NCBI GenBank assembly: GCA_944321295.1
Contig: CALUKU010000002.1
Span: forward strand, 62,001-126,000
Reading direction: 5' to 3'
DNA length: 64,000 nucleotides
Source of the DNA: an uncultured Prevotella sp.
GTDB taxonomy: Bacteria; Bacteroidota; Bacteroidia; Bacteroidales; Bacteroidaceae
The notes beneath the pieces were generated by a model. That model was not told where the DNA came from, made no database searches, and saw only the letters and a program-made list of their open reading frames with translations. Positions within the stretch are counted from its first letter, which is position 1, and each line of letters begins with the position of its first letter. Of the stretch, positions 41,690 to 50,974 are shown piece by piece. The translations under genes and the position numbers were made by a program.

Positions 41690-44600
41690 TTATTCTAACA
41701 GATGGCTTAGGTAGCGGCGCGCCTCGCCGTCGGTCATGCCGCGGCGGCGGGCGTAGCCGGCCAGTCTCTCGGGCGATATGCGGCGGATGTCGGGGTAGGC
41801 GGCGTGCCTGTGCACGAATATCAGTCCGCATATCGAGGCCTCGGGCTGCATGGCGCAGCTCTCGGTGAGCGTTATTCCCGTGGCGTCGGCTCCGCCCAGC
41901 AGGGCCAGTATGTCACGCTTCAGCGTGTGGTCGGGGCAGCTCGGGTAGCCCGCTGCCGGCTTTATTATGCGCCACTCGTCGCCGAGGCGCGCGTTGCTCC
42001 TTATCTTCCGGTCGAGCCATGCCGAGGCGGCTTCGGCCAGCGAGTTCATCACCGTCTGCACAATCATGCCGTCATAGTCGGCCGCGGCAGGCTCGCCACG
42101 GCCCGCGCAGACGGCGAACAGGCCCACGGGCGACGTGAAGCCGTAGTCGGCTGGCGGCGCAAAGTCGGCCAGCGAGCGGCGCGCTGCCGTGCCGTCGGCC
42201 GCCTTGGCGGGCCTCTCCTGCCGCAGCATGGGCAGCGTCAGGCCGCCATCGGGCGTGCTGAGGCGGATGTCGTCGCCGCACGACGCGGCGTTAAGCCATC
42301 TCACGGTTATCCTTATGGTGTGCCGTTTGTCGCCGGCGAGCCGGCCGAGGGCGGCCTCGGCGTCGCGCCTCAGCTCGGCGGCGCCGTCAGTTCCGGCCTC
42401 CGCCGTGAGGCCCTTTACGCCCCACGCCGCGTTGAACGCCCTCCAGTCGAAGTAAGGCATTACGTCGACGACGCCCAGCTCTATTGTTTCCGTACCCTCG
42501 GGGGCAGGCCGGTCAAGATAGTCGGCGGGGGCGAACGCCGCCTCTGCGGCCACGTCCGTAGCGTCGGCGGGCCGTCCGCCCTGGGCGTAGAGGCTGCGCA
42601 GGCGCTCCTGTGCGGCGTGCTCCTCGCGCTCGAAGGCCTCGCGGTCAGCCGTCAGGCGCTTTGCCATGACGGCCGTGGCCGAGGCGTCGGCGCCGTAGAA
42701 CACGTGGCCGTAGAGCGGCGCCAGCTTGACGGCCGTGTGCAGGGCCGACGTCGTGGCGCCGCCTATCAGCAGCGGCGTGTCCATGGCGCGGCGCGCCATC
42801 TCGCGGCAAAGCTCCTCCATCTGGTAGAGCGACGGCGTGATGAGGCCGCTCACTCCTATGATGTCGGCACGGCCGGAGGCGGCCGCGTCGAGTATTGTTT
42901 CCTTGTCTACCATCACCCCGAGGTCGTTCACGCTGAAGCCGTTGCAGCCCAGCACGATTGAGGTGATGTTCTTACCGATGTCGTGCACGTCGCCCTTCAC
43001 CGTGGCTATCACCACCACGGGCTTGCCCTTGGCCGCCGGGCTTGCGGCGCCGGACGGCGCGGCGGGGCCTTGTTCCATGTAAGGCTGCAGCAGGTCGACG
43101 GCCTCTTTCATCACCTTGGCCGACTTAACCACCTGCGGCAGGAACATCTTGCCGGCGCCGAAGAGCCGCCCCACCTTCTTCATTCCGTCCATCAGCGGGC
43201 CTTCTATTATGCTTACGGCCGTGCCGCCCCCGGCCATGCAGGCCTCAAGGTCGGGCTGCAGGCCGTCGGCCCTGCCCCTTACGAGGGCCTCGGTCAGGCG
43301 TTCTTCGGGCGTGGCGGCGGTCATGCGGCCGGCCGCGGGCGCCGTCTTGGCAGCGCCGCCTGCGGCTTCAGTAGCGGCGGCTTTCGCCTCGGCTATGCGT
43401 GCGGCCTTGCTGATGAGGCGCTCGGTGGCGCCCGGGTCGGCGTCGAGTATTACGTCTTCGACGCAGCGCAACAGCTCAGGCTCAATCTCGTCGTATATCT
43501 GCAGCATGGACGGGTTGACGATGGCCATGTCGAGTCCGGCCCTTACGGCGTGGTAGAGGAACACCGAGTGCATGGCTTCGCGCACGGTGTTGTTGCCGCG
43601 GAAGGCGAACGACAGGTTTGACACTCCGCCCGAGGTGAGCGCCCCGGGCAGGTTGGCCTTAATCCACCTGACGGCCTCGATGAAGTCGACGGCATAGCGG
43701 GCGTGCCCCTCTATGCCCGTGCCCACGGCCAGGACGTTCACGTCGAAGATGATGTCGTGCGGCCTTATGCCGGCCCGCTCGGTCAGCAGGCGGTAGGCGC
43801 GGGCGCATATTTCGGTCTTGCGGCGGTAGGTGGTGGCCTGGCCCTCCTCGTCGAAGGCCATCACCACCATGGCCGCCCCGAGGCGGCTTATCTCGCGGGC
43901 CTTGGCCAGGAAGGCCTCCTCGCCGTCCTTCAGGCTTATCGAGTTGACGATCGACTTGCCTTGGGCGTTCTTCAGTCCGGCGAGCACGGTGTCCCAGTGT
44001 GACGAGTCAATCATCAGCGCGGCGCGCGCCACGGCGGGCTCGCCCGATATGTATCGTGTGAACTTAGCCATCTCGGCGGCGCCGTCGAGCATGGCGTCGT
44101 CCATGTTGACGTCTATTATGTCGGCGCCGCCCTCAATCTGCCCGGCGGCTATGCGCAGGGCCTCGGCGTAGTCGCCGGCGGCTATGGTGCGTGCGAACTT
44201 GCGCGAGCCGGCCACGTTGGTGCGCTCGCCCACGTTGGTGAAGTTGCGCGTCTTCAGGTCTATGTGCACCGCCTCGAGTCCGCTCACGGCCAGAGGGCCG
44301 CGTCCGTCGGCGGCCGTAGCGTCGGCCGGTGTGCGCCTGGCGGGCAGCCCGCTGACGGCCTCGGCTATGGCACGGATATACTCGGGCGTGGTGCCGCAGC
44401 AGCCGCCGATGATGTTAAGCAGTCCGTCGGCGGCCATGCGGCGCGCCACGGCGGCCATCTGGGCGGGTGTTTCGGCGTAGCCGCCCAGACCGTCGGGCAG
44501 TCCGGCGTTGGGGTGGCAGCTGACGGGGCAGCGCGCGAAGGCGGCCACGTCCTTAAGCAGCGGGTGCATGTCGTCGGCGCCGAACGAGCAGTTGAGGCCG

Positions 44601-45394
44601 AAGGCGGTCAGCGGATAGTGGCTCACGGCCGTGTAGAAGGCCTCGAGCGTCTGTCCCGTCAGCGTGCGTCCGCTCTTGTCGTTGACCGTGGCCGATATGA
44701 TTACGGGGAACGTGCCGTCGGCCGCCAGGCGGCTCTTGACGGCGGGGTCGGCCGTCAGCTGCGGGTCGTCGAGCAGCTGACGGAGGGCGTAGAGGGCGGC
44801 CTTGGTGTTGAGGGCGTCGTAGCACGTCTCAATCATCAGCACGTCGGCGCCGCCGTTGATGAGGCCGCGCATCTGCCCGGCGTAGGCCTGTGCCATGTCG
44901 TCGAACGACAGGGCGCGCGCCGATGGGTCGTCGACGTCGGGCGACATCGACAGCGACTTCGACGTAGGCCCCACGCTGCCGGCCACGAACACGCGGCGGC
45001 CCGTCTTCAAGAGGGCCTCGTCGGCGGCGCGGCGGGCTATGCGGGCGCCCTCGAGGGCCATGTCGCAGGCCAGGTCGGCGCAGCCGTATTCGGCCTGCGC
45101 CACGCTGTTGGCGCCGAAGGTGTTGGTTTCTATTATGTCGGCCCCGGCGGCTATGTATTCGTCGTGTATGCGCCTGACCACGTCGGGGCGCGTCAGGTTG
45201 AGGCACTCGTTGTCGCCCTTCAGCGCCCGGCCGCGCCCTGCCGTGGCGCCCCGGCTGAAGTCGGCCTCGCCGAGGCCGGCGCGCTGCAGCATGGTGCCCA
45301 TGGCCCCGTCGAGTATCAGTATGCGTCCTTCGGCCAGCGCGCCGGCTATGCCCGTGGCGTGCTGCTGTGGGTTGTTGTTTGGCGTTGTGTGCAT
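41690..45394 (-). CDS. metH: Cobalamin-dependent methionine synthase
   Basis: Transfers methyl from methyl-THF through cobalamin to homocysteine. All four modules are present in 1234 residues: homocysteine domain with zinc cysteines in FGLNCSFG and [16 protein letters not shown] (~250-330), pterin domain ([20 protein letters not shown] near 395), cobalamin domain with the DxHxxG motif ([12 protein letters not shown]) and VNDLGVMV, and a C-terminal AdoMet reactivation domain ([17 protein letters not shown]). It needs B12, but no cobalamin riboswitch was recognised upstream; the gap is a GGCCGCCTTT palindrome cluster. Linkage to metF supports the assignment. Confidence 0.97.
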   Translation of the reverse strand: MHTTPNNNPQQHATGIAGALAEGRILILDGAMGTMLQRAGLGEADFSRGATAGRGRALKGDNECLNLTRPDVVRRIHDEYIAAGADIIETNTFGANSVAQAEYGCADLACDMALEGARIARRAADEALLKTGRRVFVAGSVGPTSKSLSMSPDVDDPSARALSFDDMAQAYAGQMRGLINGGADVLMIETCYDALNTKAALYALRQLLDDPQLTADPAVKSRLAADGTFPVIISATVNDKSGRTLTGQTLEAFYTAVSHYPLTAFGLNCSFGADDMHPLLKDVAAFARCPVSCHPNAGLPDGLGGYAETPAQMAAVARRMAADGLLNIIGGCCGTTPEYIRAIAEAVSGLPARRTPADATAADGRGPLAVSGLEAVHIDLKTRNFTNVGERTNVAGSRKFARTIAAGDYAEALRIAAGQIEGGADIIDVNMDDAMLDGAAEMAKFTRYISGEPAVARAALMIDSSHWDTVLAGLKNAQGKSIVNSISLKDGEEAFLAKAREISRLGAAMVVMAFDEEGQATTYRRKTEICARAYRLLTERAGIRPHDIIFDVNVLAVGTGIEGHARYAVDFIEAVRWIKANLPGALTSGGVSNLSFAFRGNNTVREAMHSVFLYHAVRAGLDMAIVNPSMLQIYDEIEPELLRCVEDVILDADPGATERLISKAARIAEAKAAATEAAGGAAKTAPAAGRMTAATPEERLTEALVRGRADGLQPDLEACMAGGGTAVSIIEGPLMDGMKKVGRLFGAGKMFLPQVVKSAKVMKEAVDLLQPYMEQGPAAPSGAASPAAKGKPVVVIATVKGDVHDIGKNITSIVLGCNGFSVNDLGVMVDKETILDAAASGRADIIGVSGLITPSLYQMEELCREMARRAMDTPLLIGGATTSALHTAVKLAPLYGHVFYGADASATAVMAKRLTADREAFEREEHAAQERLRSLYAQGGRPADATDVAAEAAFAPADYLDRPAPEGTETIELGVVDVMPYFDWRAFNAAWGVKGLTAEAGTDGAAELRRDAEAALGRLAGDKRHTIRITVRWLNAASCGDDIRLSTPDGGLTLPMLRQERPAKAADGTAARRSLADFAPPADYGFTSPVGLFAVCAGRGEPAAADYDGMIVQTVMNSLAEAASAWLDRKIRSNARLGDEWRIIKPAAGYPSCPDHTLKRDILALLGGADATGITLTESCAMQPEASICGLIFVHRHAAYPDIRRISPERLAGYARRRGMTDGEARRYLSHLLE

Positions 45395-45429
45395 GTTGTG
45401 GGTGTGCTTGTTGGGTTGGGTGTTTCGCG

Positions 45430-45515
45430 GGAGGCGGTCTTCGGGCGCGCCGCAGGCCGCCTTTCAGCGTGCAAAGGGCGGCCTTTCGCAGGGCAAAAGG
45501 CCGCCTGTCGCAATG
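45430..45515. repeat. GGCCGCCTTT palindrome cluster
   Basis: GCAGGCCGCCTTTCAGCGTG, CAAAGGGCGGCCTTTCGCAG and GGCAAAAGGCCGCCTGTCGC form overlapping inverted repeats with the arms GGCGGCC/GGCCGCC. The same family is at 24922-24950, 51955-52045, 59480-59560 and 63350-63450. Confidence 0.7.
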
Positions 45516-45548
45516 CGTTGTCAGTCAGGCTGTTGCGCCGTCGCGTCG

Positions 45549-46694
45549 TCACTTCACGGCGGCCAGCGCCCGCCTCAGGCGGTACATGAAGTCGTCGGCC
45601 ATGGCCTTGGTGAACGTCAGCGGCGGCAGCAGTCGCAGAATGTCGGTCCCGGCGCAGCCCGTGAAGCAGTGCTCCTCGTAGACGAGGTGCTGCCTGAGCG
45701 CCTTGTGGGGCATGCCGAGGCTTATGCCAATCATCAGTCCGCGGCCGCGCACGTCGGTGATGAGCGGCTCTTCGGCCTGCAGCGCGCGCAGCTGGCCGAT
45801 GAGGTAGTCGCCCGTCAGGCGGGCGTTCTCGACGAGGTGCTCGTCCTCCATCACGTCGAGCACGGCCATGGCGGCCGCGCAGGCCATGTGGTTGCCGCCG
45901 AAGGTGGTGCCCAGCAGGCCGTACTCAGCCTTGAAGTCGGGCGAGATGAGCACGGCGCCCATTGGGAAGCCGTTGCCTATGCCCTTTGCCACGGTGACGA
46001 GGTCGGGCCTGATGCCGAGCCACTGGTGGGCGAAGAAGCGGCCCGAGCGGCCGTAGCCGCACTGTATCTCGTCGCACACGAGCACGGCCCCGTGCCTCCT
46101 GCAGGCTTCCTGCAGGCCCCGTGCGAACTCTTCGGTGGCCAGGCGTATGCCGCCCACGCCCTGTATCGGCTCTATTATGCAGGCGCTGACGTCGCCCTTG
46201 GCCAGCTCGGCCTCCCATGCGGCGAGGTCGTTCAGCGGCAGGTAGGTGACGTGGCCGTTGGCGTTGACGGGCGCTATTATCTTAGGATTGTCAGTCGCCT
46301 CGACGGCCAGCGACGTGCGGCCGTGGAAGGCCTTCACGGCCGACAGCACGCGCGTGCGCCCCGTCTTGAACGACGCCAGCTTCAGGGCGTTCTCGTTGGC
46401 CTCGGCCCCGCTGTTGATTAAGAACAGCCGGTAATCTTCGTAGCCGCAGGCCCGGCCCAGCCGTTCGGCCAGCCGCTGCTGCAGCGTGTTTATCACTGAG
46501 TTGCTGTAAAAGCCCAGCTCGCCGGCCTGGCGGGTCAGCTTCTTTACGTAGTGCGGGTGGCAGTGGCCAATGCTTATGACGGCGTGGCCGCCGTAGAGGT
46601 CGAGGTACTCCTGCCCCTTGTCGTCGAAGACGTAGCAGCCGCGGCCCTTCACTATGTTGATGTCGAATAATGGATAAACGTCGAATAGTTCCAT
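45549..46694 (-). CDS. argD: Acylornithine aminotransferase (class III)
   Basis: PLP enzyme that makes N-acylornithine from the semialdehyde. In 381 residues it shows GGHAVISIGHCHPHYVKKL, NSGAEANENALKLAS, the cofactor region CDEIQCGYGRSGRFFAHQ and the PLP lysine in TVAKGIGNGFPMGAV near 240. Other class III aminotransferases look alike, but position next to argC makes ArgD the best call. Separated from argC by a 97-bp REP-like hairpin. Confidence 0.93.
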   Translation of the reverse strand: MELFDVYPLFDINIVKGRGCYVFDDKGQEYLDLYGGHAVISIGHCHPHYVKKLTRQAGELGFYSNSVINTLQQRLAERLGRACGYEDYRLFLINSGAEANENALKLASFKTGRTRVLSAVKAFHGRTSLAVEATDNPKIIAPVNANGHVTYLPLNDLAAWEAELAKGDVSACIIEPIQGVGGIRLATEEFARGLQEACRRHGAVLVCDEIQCGYGRSGRFFAHQWLGIRPDLVTVAKGIGNGFPMGAVLISPDFKAEYGLLGTTFGGNHMACAAAMAVLDVMEDEHLVENARLTGDYLIGQLRALQAEEPLITDVRGRGLMIGISLGMPHKALRQHLVYEEHCFTGCAGTDILRLLPPLTFTKAMADDFMYRLRRALAAVK

Positions 46695-46711
46695 AATTTT
46701 GAGTTAAAAAA

Positions 46712-46808
46712 CAGCCCCTCCCGCCCTCCCCAAGGGGAGGAGCTTGGTTAGCTATGATTATTGATGGCGGTAGCCGGAGCCTCCCCTTGGGGAGGTGTGG
46801 TGGGGCTC
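46712..46808. repeat. CCTCCCCAAGGGGAGG inverted pair between argD and argC
   Basis: AGCCCCTCCCGCCCTCCCCA-AGGGGAGGAG on the left, GCCTCCCCTTGGGGAGGTGT-GGTGGGGCT on the right, with a ~40-bp middle. It ends exactly next to the argC stop codon. Looks like a short, gene-less version of the DUF559 unit 1 kb away. Confidence 0.85.
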
Positions 46809-47849
46809 TTAGAACGCCGACGCCTTCAGGCGGAGGCCTTCGTCCTCTTTCAGGCCGAACATGATGTTCATGTTCTGGACGGCCTGGCCCACGGCGCCCT
46901 TCAGCAGGTTGTCTATGACGGAGGTTATGAGCAGGCGGTCGCCGTGCTTCTCGCAGTGCACGAGGCACTTGTTGGTGTTCACGGCCTGCTTCATGTCTAT
47001 CGGGTTGTCGGCGTAGTGGGTGAAAGGCTCGTCGCGGTAGAAGTCCTTGTAGCCCTCGACGATTTCCTCTACGGGCTTCTCCGTGCGCACAACCTCGGTG
47101 GCGAATATGCCGCGCGCGAAGGGGCCGCGGTAGGGTATGAAGTCTATCCGGCCTACGGGCGCGCCCTGCTCCTGCTCCAGGCTCTGGCGTATCTCGGGCA
47201 CGTGTTGGTGGGCGAAGGGCTTGTAAATGCTCATGTTGGCGGCGCGCCAGCTGAAGTGGGTCGTCGCCCCGGGCTTCTGTCCCGCCCCGGTGCTGCCCGT
47301 AATGGCGTTGACCGATACGTCTTCAGCGAGCAGGCCCATCCTTGCGGCGGGCAGCAGGCCGAGCTGTATGCACGTGGCGAAGCAGCCGGGGTTGGCCACG
47401 CGGCGCGCCGAGGCTATGCGGGCGCGGTTGAGCTCGGGCAGTCCGTAGACGAAGTCGTTGCCCTCGGCGGCGAGGCGGAAGTCCTGCGCCAGGTCGATTA
47501 TCCTTACGTCGTCGGGCACGTGGTGCTCCTGCAGGAACCGGCGGCTCTTGCCGTGGCCGAAGCAGAAGAACAAGACGTCGACATCATCGAACGGCATTGC
47601 GCCGGTGAAGCGCAGCTCCGTGTCGCCGTAAAGTCCCTCGTGCACGTCTGCCACGGGGTTGCCGGCGTTGCTCTCGCTGTTGGCGAACACTATCTCGGCC
47701 CGCGGATGGCCCAGCAAGAGGCGCAGCAGCTCGCCGCCGGTGTAGCCCGCGGCGCCGAGTATGCCTACCCGAACCACATCCAAGCCCCCCTCGTTCCCCC
47801 CAAGGGGGGATGACGTAACCGCTTGAGTATTATTTTGTTCTGTTGTCAT
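46809..47849 (-). CDS. argC: N-acetyl-gamma-glutamyl-phosphate reductase
   Basis: NADPH-dependent reduction of the acylglutamyl phosphate. Rossmann motif VGILGAAGYTGGELLRLL, active cysteine in NPGCFATCIQLGLLPAA, and FKGLYGD-type dimer segments. The annotated N-terminus has ~25 extra residues: residues 13-23 (SSPLGGNEGGL) are translated from the CCCCCCAAGGGGGG repeat, and ATG 47849 overlaps the DUF559 stop codon as TAATG. So the inserted unit appears to have given argC a new start and coupled its translation to DUF559. A GTG just before VRVGIL is an alternative start. Confidence 0.93.
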   Translation of the reverse strand: MTTEQNNTQAVTSSPLGGNEGGLDVVRVGILGAAGYTGGELLRLLLGHPRAEIVFANSESNAGNPVADVHEGLYGDTELRFTGAMPFDDVDVLFFCFGHGKSRRFLQEHHVPDDVRIIDLAQDFRLAAEGNDFVYGLPELNRARIASARRVANPGCFATCIQLGLLPAARMGLLAEDVSVNAITGSTGAGQKPGATTHFSWRAANMSIYKPFAHQHVPEIRQSLEQEQGAPVGRIDFIPYRGPFARGIFATEVVRTEKPVEEIVEGYKDFYRDEPFTHYADNPIDMKQAVNTNKCLVHCEKHGDRLLITSVIDNLLKGAVGQAVQNMNIMFGLKEDEGLRLKASAF

Positions 47850-48321
47850 TATGTTCTGTTATTAAGATATTCTTTTATCCGTTTCATCACGGTTTCGGTA
47901 GTATTCGTGACTTCTTCGTTGGTGAACCTTACGACCTTAAAGCCGTAATCGTTGAGCCATCGCGTCCTTAGCATGTCGGTTTCTTGCTGTTGTTGGGATG
48001 TGTGGTATCCTCCGTCAATCTCGATGACGAGTTTACATTCCAGGCAGGCGAAGTCGGCTATGTATTCACCAATGATGTGCTGGCGCCTGAAACTGATGCC
48101 GAGTTGCTTTCCTTTCAGCAGTTGCCACATTATCGCTTCTGCCTGCGTAGGATGCGCCCTGTTGTGTTTGGCGTTTTCTTTCAACAGCTCATACACCATG
48201 GGATTTGCCGTTTGATAAGAGAACGGCCTGTCTTTTTCAGCATTGCTCATAAATACATATGACCGTATTATTTGCCTGCAAGAGGACTTGTAAATCCCCC
48301 TTGGGGGATTATAGGGGGCTT
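47782..48321. mobile_element. Putative 540-bp mobile unit: DUF559 gene between inverted CCCCCTTGGGGG ends
   Basis: Ends: AAGCCCCCCTCGTTCCCCCC-AAGGGGGGAT (47782-47811) and ATCCCCCTTGGGGGATTATA-GGGGGCTT (48294-48321), mirror images of each other. The single gene inside is DUF559. The element lies between argG and argC, supplies the argG stop codon (48309-48311) and the first codons of argC. Inner and outer half-palindromes match the REP-like family found elsewhere in the window. Confidence 0.65.
47849..48250 (-). CDS. DUF559 domain protein (PD-(D/E)xK / Vsr-like nuclease fold)
   Basis: A 133-residue protein: NPMVYELLKENAKHNRAHPT leads into the DUF559 core with EAIMWQLLKGKQLGISFRRQ, IIGEYIADFACLECKLVIEI and DGGYHTSQQQQETDMLRTRW, then FKVVRFTNEEV. 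The ADF...IEIDGGYH arrangement is the predicted active site of this endonuclease-like family, whose role is unproven. Codons are visibly more AT-rich than those of the arg genes around it, and it is not a known arginine gene, so it looks acquired. It lies inside a unit with inverted REP-like ends and its stop overlaps the argC start. Confidence 0.85.
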   Translation of the reverse strand: MSNAEKDRPFSYQTANPMVYELLKENAKHNRAHPTQAEAIMWQLLKGKQLGISFRRQHIIGEYIADFACLECKLVIEIDGGYHTSQQQQETDMLRTRWLNDYGFKVVRFTNEEVTNTTETVMKRIKEYLNNRT

Positions 48322-49511
48322 CCGTGTATGCCGTAGTAAACCCTCAGCGGCGTGGAGAGCACCTTGATGAAGCCCTTGGCCTCGTCGGCGGTCCAGCCGT
48401 GCTGCATCTCGCCGTACTCGCCGAGCTTCGACTTGAGCAGGTCGTCGGGCGAATCGACGCCCACGCACTCGAAGCCGAGGGGGCGGAGCTTTAGGATTGC
48501 CGTGCCGTTAACGTTGCGCTGGCTGCTGGTGAGCATGGCCTCGATGTCGGGCATGACCGGCTCGAGGTACTGGCTTTCGTGCAGGAACATGCCGTACCAG
48601 TTGGCAACCTGGTCCTTCCAGTACTGCTGCCACTTGCTCAGCGTGTACTTCTCTAACATGCGGTGGGCCTCGATGATGAGCTTGGGCGCGGCGGCCTCGA
48701 AGCCCACGCGGCCCTTAATGCCTATGATGGTGTCGCCGACGTTGCAGTCGCGGCCTATGCCGTAGGCGGCGCCCAGCTCCTCGATGCGCTGTATGGCGGC
48801 CACCTTGTCGTCGAACTTCTCGCCGTTTACGGCCGCGATCTCGCCCTTGCAGAACTCTATGCGCAGCTCGCTCTCGTCGTGGCGGGTGACGTGCTTGAGG
48901 TAAGCCTCTTCGGGCAGGCCCTGCGCCGAGTCGAGCAGCTCGCCGCCGCAGATGCTCGTTCCCCAGATGCCTACGTTGTAAGAGTACTTCAGCTTGGCGA
49001 AGTCGGCCGTGAAGCCGTGGGCGTTAAGATAGTCGACCTCTTCCTTGCGCGAGAGCGCCTTGTCGCGCGTCAGGGTGATGATTTCCACGCCCGGCGCCAT
49101 GACGAGGAAGGTCATGTCGAAGCGTATCTGGTCGTTGCCGGCGCCGGTGGAGCCGTGGGCTATGGCGTCGGCGCCTATCTGCTTGGCGTAGCGGGCTATG
49201 GCTATGGCCTGGAAGATGCGCTCCGACGACACGGATATGGGGTAGCAGTTGTTGCGCATGACGTTGCCGAATATCATGTACTTGAGGCTTTTCTCGTAGT
49301 ATTCGTGCGTTACGTCGAGCGTGACGTACTGCTTGGCGCCCAGCTTGTAGGCGTTCTCCTCGTTCTTCTTCAGCTGCTCGGCGCTGAAGCCGCCGGTGTT
49401 GGCGCACGCGGCGTAGACCTCGTAGCCCATGTCGTGCGACAGTTTCATTACGGTGTAGGATGTGTCGAGCCCTCCCGAGAAGGCTACTACTACTTTCTTC
49501 TTGTCTGGCAT
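48309..49511 (-). CDS. argG: Argininosuccinate synthase
   Basis: Joins citrulline and aspartate with ATP. N-terminal KVVVAFSGGLDTSYTVMKL is the PP-loop, with AHGSTGAGNDQIRFD and MTFLVMAPGVEIITLTR following. About 400 residues from ATG 49511 (MPDKKKVVVAF); the frame continues upstream without homology. The last residues GSPL and the TAA stop lie inside the CCCCCAAGGGGG repeat end of the DUF559 unit, so the native C-terminus may have been replaced. Belongs to the argR-GNAT-argG-argC-argD run. Confidence 0.95.
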   Translation of the reverse strand: MPDKKKVVVAFSGGLDTSYTVMKLSHDMGYEVYAACANTGGFSAEQLKKNEENAYKLGAKQYVTLDVTHEYYEKSLKYMIFGNVMRNNCYPISVSSERIFQAIAIARYAKQIGADAIAHGSTGAGNDQIRFDMTFLVMAPGVEIITLTRDKALSRKEEVDYLNAHGFTADFAKLKYSYNVGIWGTSICGGELLDSAQGLPEEAYLKHVTRHDESELRIEFCKGEIAAVNGEKFDDKVAAIQRIEELGAAYGIGRDCNVGDTIIGIKGRVGFEAAAPKLIIEAHRMLEKYTLSKWQQYWKDQVANWYGMFLHESQYLEPVMPDIEAMLTSSQRNVNGTAILKLRPLGFECVGVDSPDDLLKSKLGEYGEMQHGWTADEAKGFIKVLSTPLRVYYGIHGSPL

Positions 49512-49669
49512 AATCGTTTGTTTTTTATTGTTTTTTTGAGGGGGAAAGGGGTGATGGCGGGTGCGATGGATGTGCCCGATTGACCGGATGGGCCTGATGC
49601 GCCCTTGGATGCGTTGGCGGCAAGACATTCTTACTTACTCCTTCGCTCCTTGCTCCTTCCCTCCTTACG

Positions 49670-50263
49670 TTATTTCCTGATCCTTTTCATCACCTCTTCG
49701 GGCAGCTCTATGGGCGTAGGCTCGCCTTGGTGGAGGGCCGGGTCGTAGAGCATGCCGGTGCAGATGCAGTATCGGCGGCCGGTGCGCTTTAGCACGTCTA
49801 CGTTGACGCAGCCGTCGCATCCGCGCCAGAAGGCCTCGTCGTCGGTCAGGTCGGCGAAGGTCACGGGCACGTAGCCCAGCTGAGTGTTCATCTTCATGAC
49901 GGCCGAGCCGCTGGTGAGGCTGAATATCTTGGCCTCGGGCCAGCGCGTGCGTGCCAGGGTGAAGGTCATGTCCTTGATGCGCTTCGACACGCCGAGGCCG
50001 CGGAAGTCGGGGTGGACGATGAGTCCGGAGGTGGTGACGTAGTGCTTGTTGCCCCACGTTTCGATGTAGCTGAAGCCGGCGAAGCGCCCTCCGGCGAGGG
50101 CTATGACGGCCTTGTTCTCCTTCATTTTGGTTGCCAGGTACTCGTGCGTTCGCCTGGCAATGCCCGTGCCGCGCACCTTTGCGGCTGCGGCCATCGTTTC
50201 AAGAATGGTGTCGACGTACTTCTCGTGGGAGGCGTCGGCCACCAAGACTTCAATCTCTTCCAT
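49670..50263 (-). CDS. GNAT family N-acetyltransferase (ArgA-like position)
   Basis: A 197-residue GNAT protein with the acetyl-CoA-binding region in SGLIVHPDFRGLGVSKRIKD (R/Q-x-x-G-x-G/A) and a cysteine-rich C-terminal part (GCDGCVNVDVLKRTGRRYCI). In Bacteroides a similar gene sits between argR and argG, which suggests it acylates glutamate at the start of arginine synthesis; that function is inferred from location. ATG 50263 opens within ~20 bp of the GACGAGTGACAAG array. Confidence 0.82.
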   Translation of the reverse strand: MEEIEVLVADASHEKYVDTILETMAAAAKVRGTGIARRTHEYLATKMKENKAVIALAGGRFAGFSYIETWGNKHYVTTSGLIVHPDFRGLGVSKRIKDMTFTLARTRWPEAKIFSLTSGSAVMKMNTQLGYVPVTFADLTDDEAFWRGCDGCVNVDVLKRTGRRYCICTGMLYDPALHQGEPTPIELPEEVMKRIRK

Positions 50264-50280
50264 TTCATTAATTTTAGTTG

Positions 50281-50449
50281 ACGAGTGACAAGTTTTGTTG
50301 ACGAGTGACGAGTTGACGAGCAGACAAGGAGATTTGCCTTGTCACTTGTCACTCGTTTGCTTGTCACTGGTCTGCTTGTCTGCTAGTCACTTGTCGCTCG
50401 TTTGCTTGTCACTTGTCTGCTTGTCTGCTTGTCACTTGTCTGCTTGTCA
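50281..50449. repeat. GACGAGTGACAAG / CTTGTCTGCTTGTCACTT inverted array
   Basis: Units of GTTGACGAGTGACGAGTTGA then the complement TGCTTGTCTGCTTGTCACTT, around a GGAGATTTGCC centre. The far end includes the argR stop codon (AAGTGACAAGC read on the minus strand). Same family as at leuS and the DAACS gene. Confidence 0.85.
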
Positions 50450-50923
50450 CTTAATATCCGGTATAACGTTGCGCAGCTCGTTGATAACCTCTTCGTGCGT
50501 AGCGCCGTCCTTGACGACGATGAATATGGTGTCGTCGCCGGCTATCGTGCCGATGATGGCCGGTATGCCGCTGTTGTCGATGTTGTAGGCCAGGCTGCTG
50601 GCGTAGCCCGGACGGGTCTTGATGACGCCCATGTTGCCGGCGAAGTTGATTGACATGAAGCCCGAGGTGAGCAGCATTTCGGCGGCGCGCTTGGGGCTGG
50701 CCACGCGCTTGTACATCGTTTCGTTGGGCAGCACGTAGAAGTACTTGCCGCCCAGGCTGGTGGCCTTGGCCACCTTCAGCTGCTTCATGTCGCGGCTGAG
50801 GGTGGCCTGGGTGACGTTGTAGCCCTCCTTGGCGAGGGCCTTGAGCACCTCGTCCTGGCTGCAGAGTTCCTGGCTCGAGATGAGCATGCGTAAGGTCTGT
50901 AGTCGGCTGTTCTTTGATTTCAT
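50447..50923 (-). CDS. argR: Arginine repressor
   Basis: Senses arginine and represses arginine genes as a hexamer. Of 158 residues, ~1-75 form the winged helix DNA-binding domain (TLRMLISSQELCSQDEVLKA, YNVTQATLSRDMKQLKVAKA) and ~90-158 the oligomerisation/arginine-binding domain (INFAGNMGVIKTRPGYASSL, IIGTIAGDDTIFIVV with the GTIAGDDT loop). First gene of the arginine run; an ARG-box-like operator overlaps its own promoter (50957-50974), suggesting autoregulation. Its TGA stop is part of the GTGACAAGC repeat. Confidence 0.96.
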   Translation of the reverse strand: MKSKNSRLQTLRMLISSQELCSQDEVLKALAKEGYNVTQATLSRDMKQLKVAKATSLGGKYFYVLPNETMYKRVASPKRAAEMLLTSGFMSINFAGNMGVIKTRPGYASSLAYNIDNSGIPAIIGTIAGDDTIFIVVKDGATHEEVINELRNVIPDIK

Positions 50924-50950
50924 CGGTGTATATTTATTCAGTTATTGGCG

Positions 50951-50958
50951 CAAAGGTA
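50951..50958 (-). promoter_or_regulatory. -7 promoter box (TACCTTTG) of argR
   Basis: Minus-strand TAnnTTTG, 27 bp from the argR start, overlapping the operator by 2 bp. Confidence 0.5.
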
Positions 50959-50974
50959 TGCATAATTATTCAAA
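50957..50974 (-). promoter_or_regulatory. ARG-box-like operator of argR
   Basis: TATGCATAATTATTCAAA matches the E. coli ARG-box consensus TNTGAATWWWWATTCANA at 17 of 18 positions (only C for A at position 5). It overlaps the argR -7 box. A second, weaker palindrome (TATGCAAAAAGTTGCATA, 50986-51003) lies 29 bp away and could be a partner site. Confidence 0.65.

Noticed and set aside
45395..45548. Cobalamin or SAM riboswitch upstream of metH
   Set aside because: The gap is taken up by GGCCGCCTTT palindromes; no B12-box or SAM-I/II conserved core was recognised.
47849..48250. DUF559 as part of a restriction-modification or mismatch-repair (Vsr) locus
   Set aside because: No methyltransferase or repair gene is adjacent; both neighbours are arginine genes.
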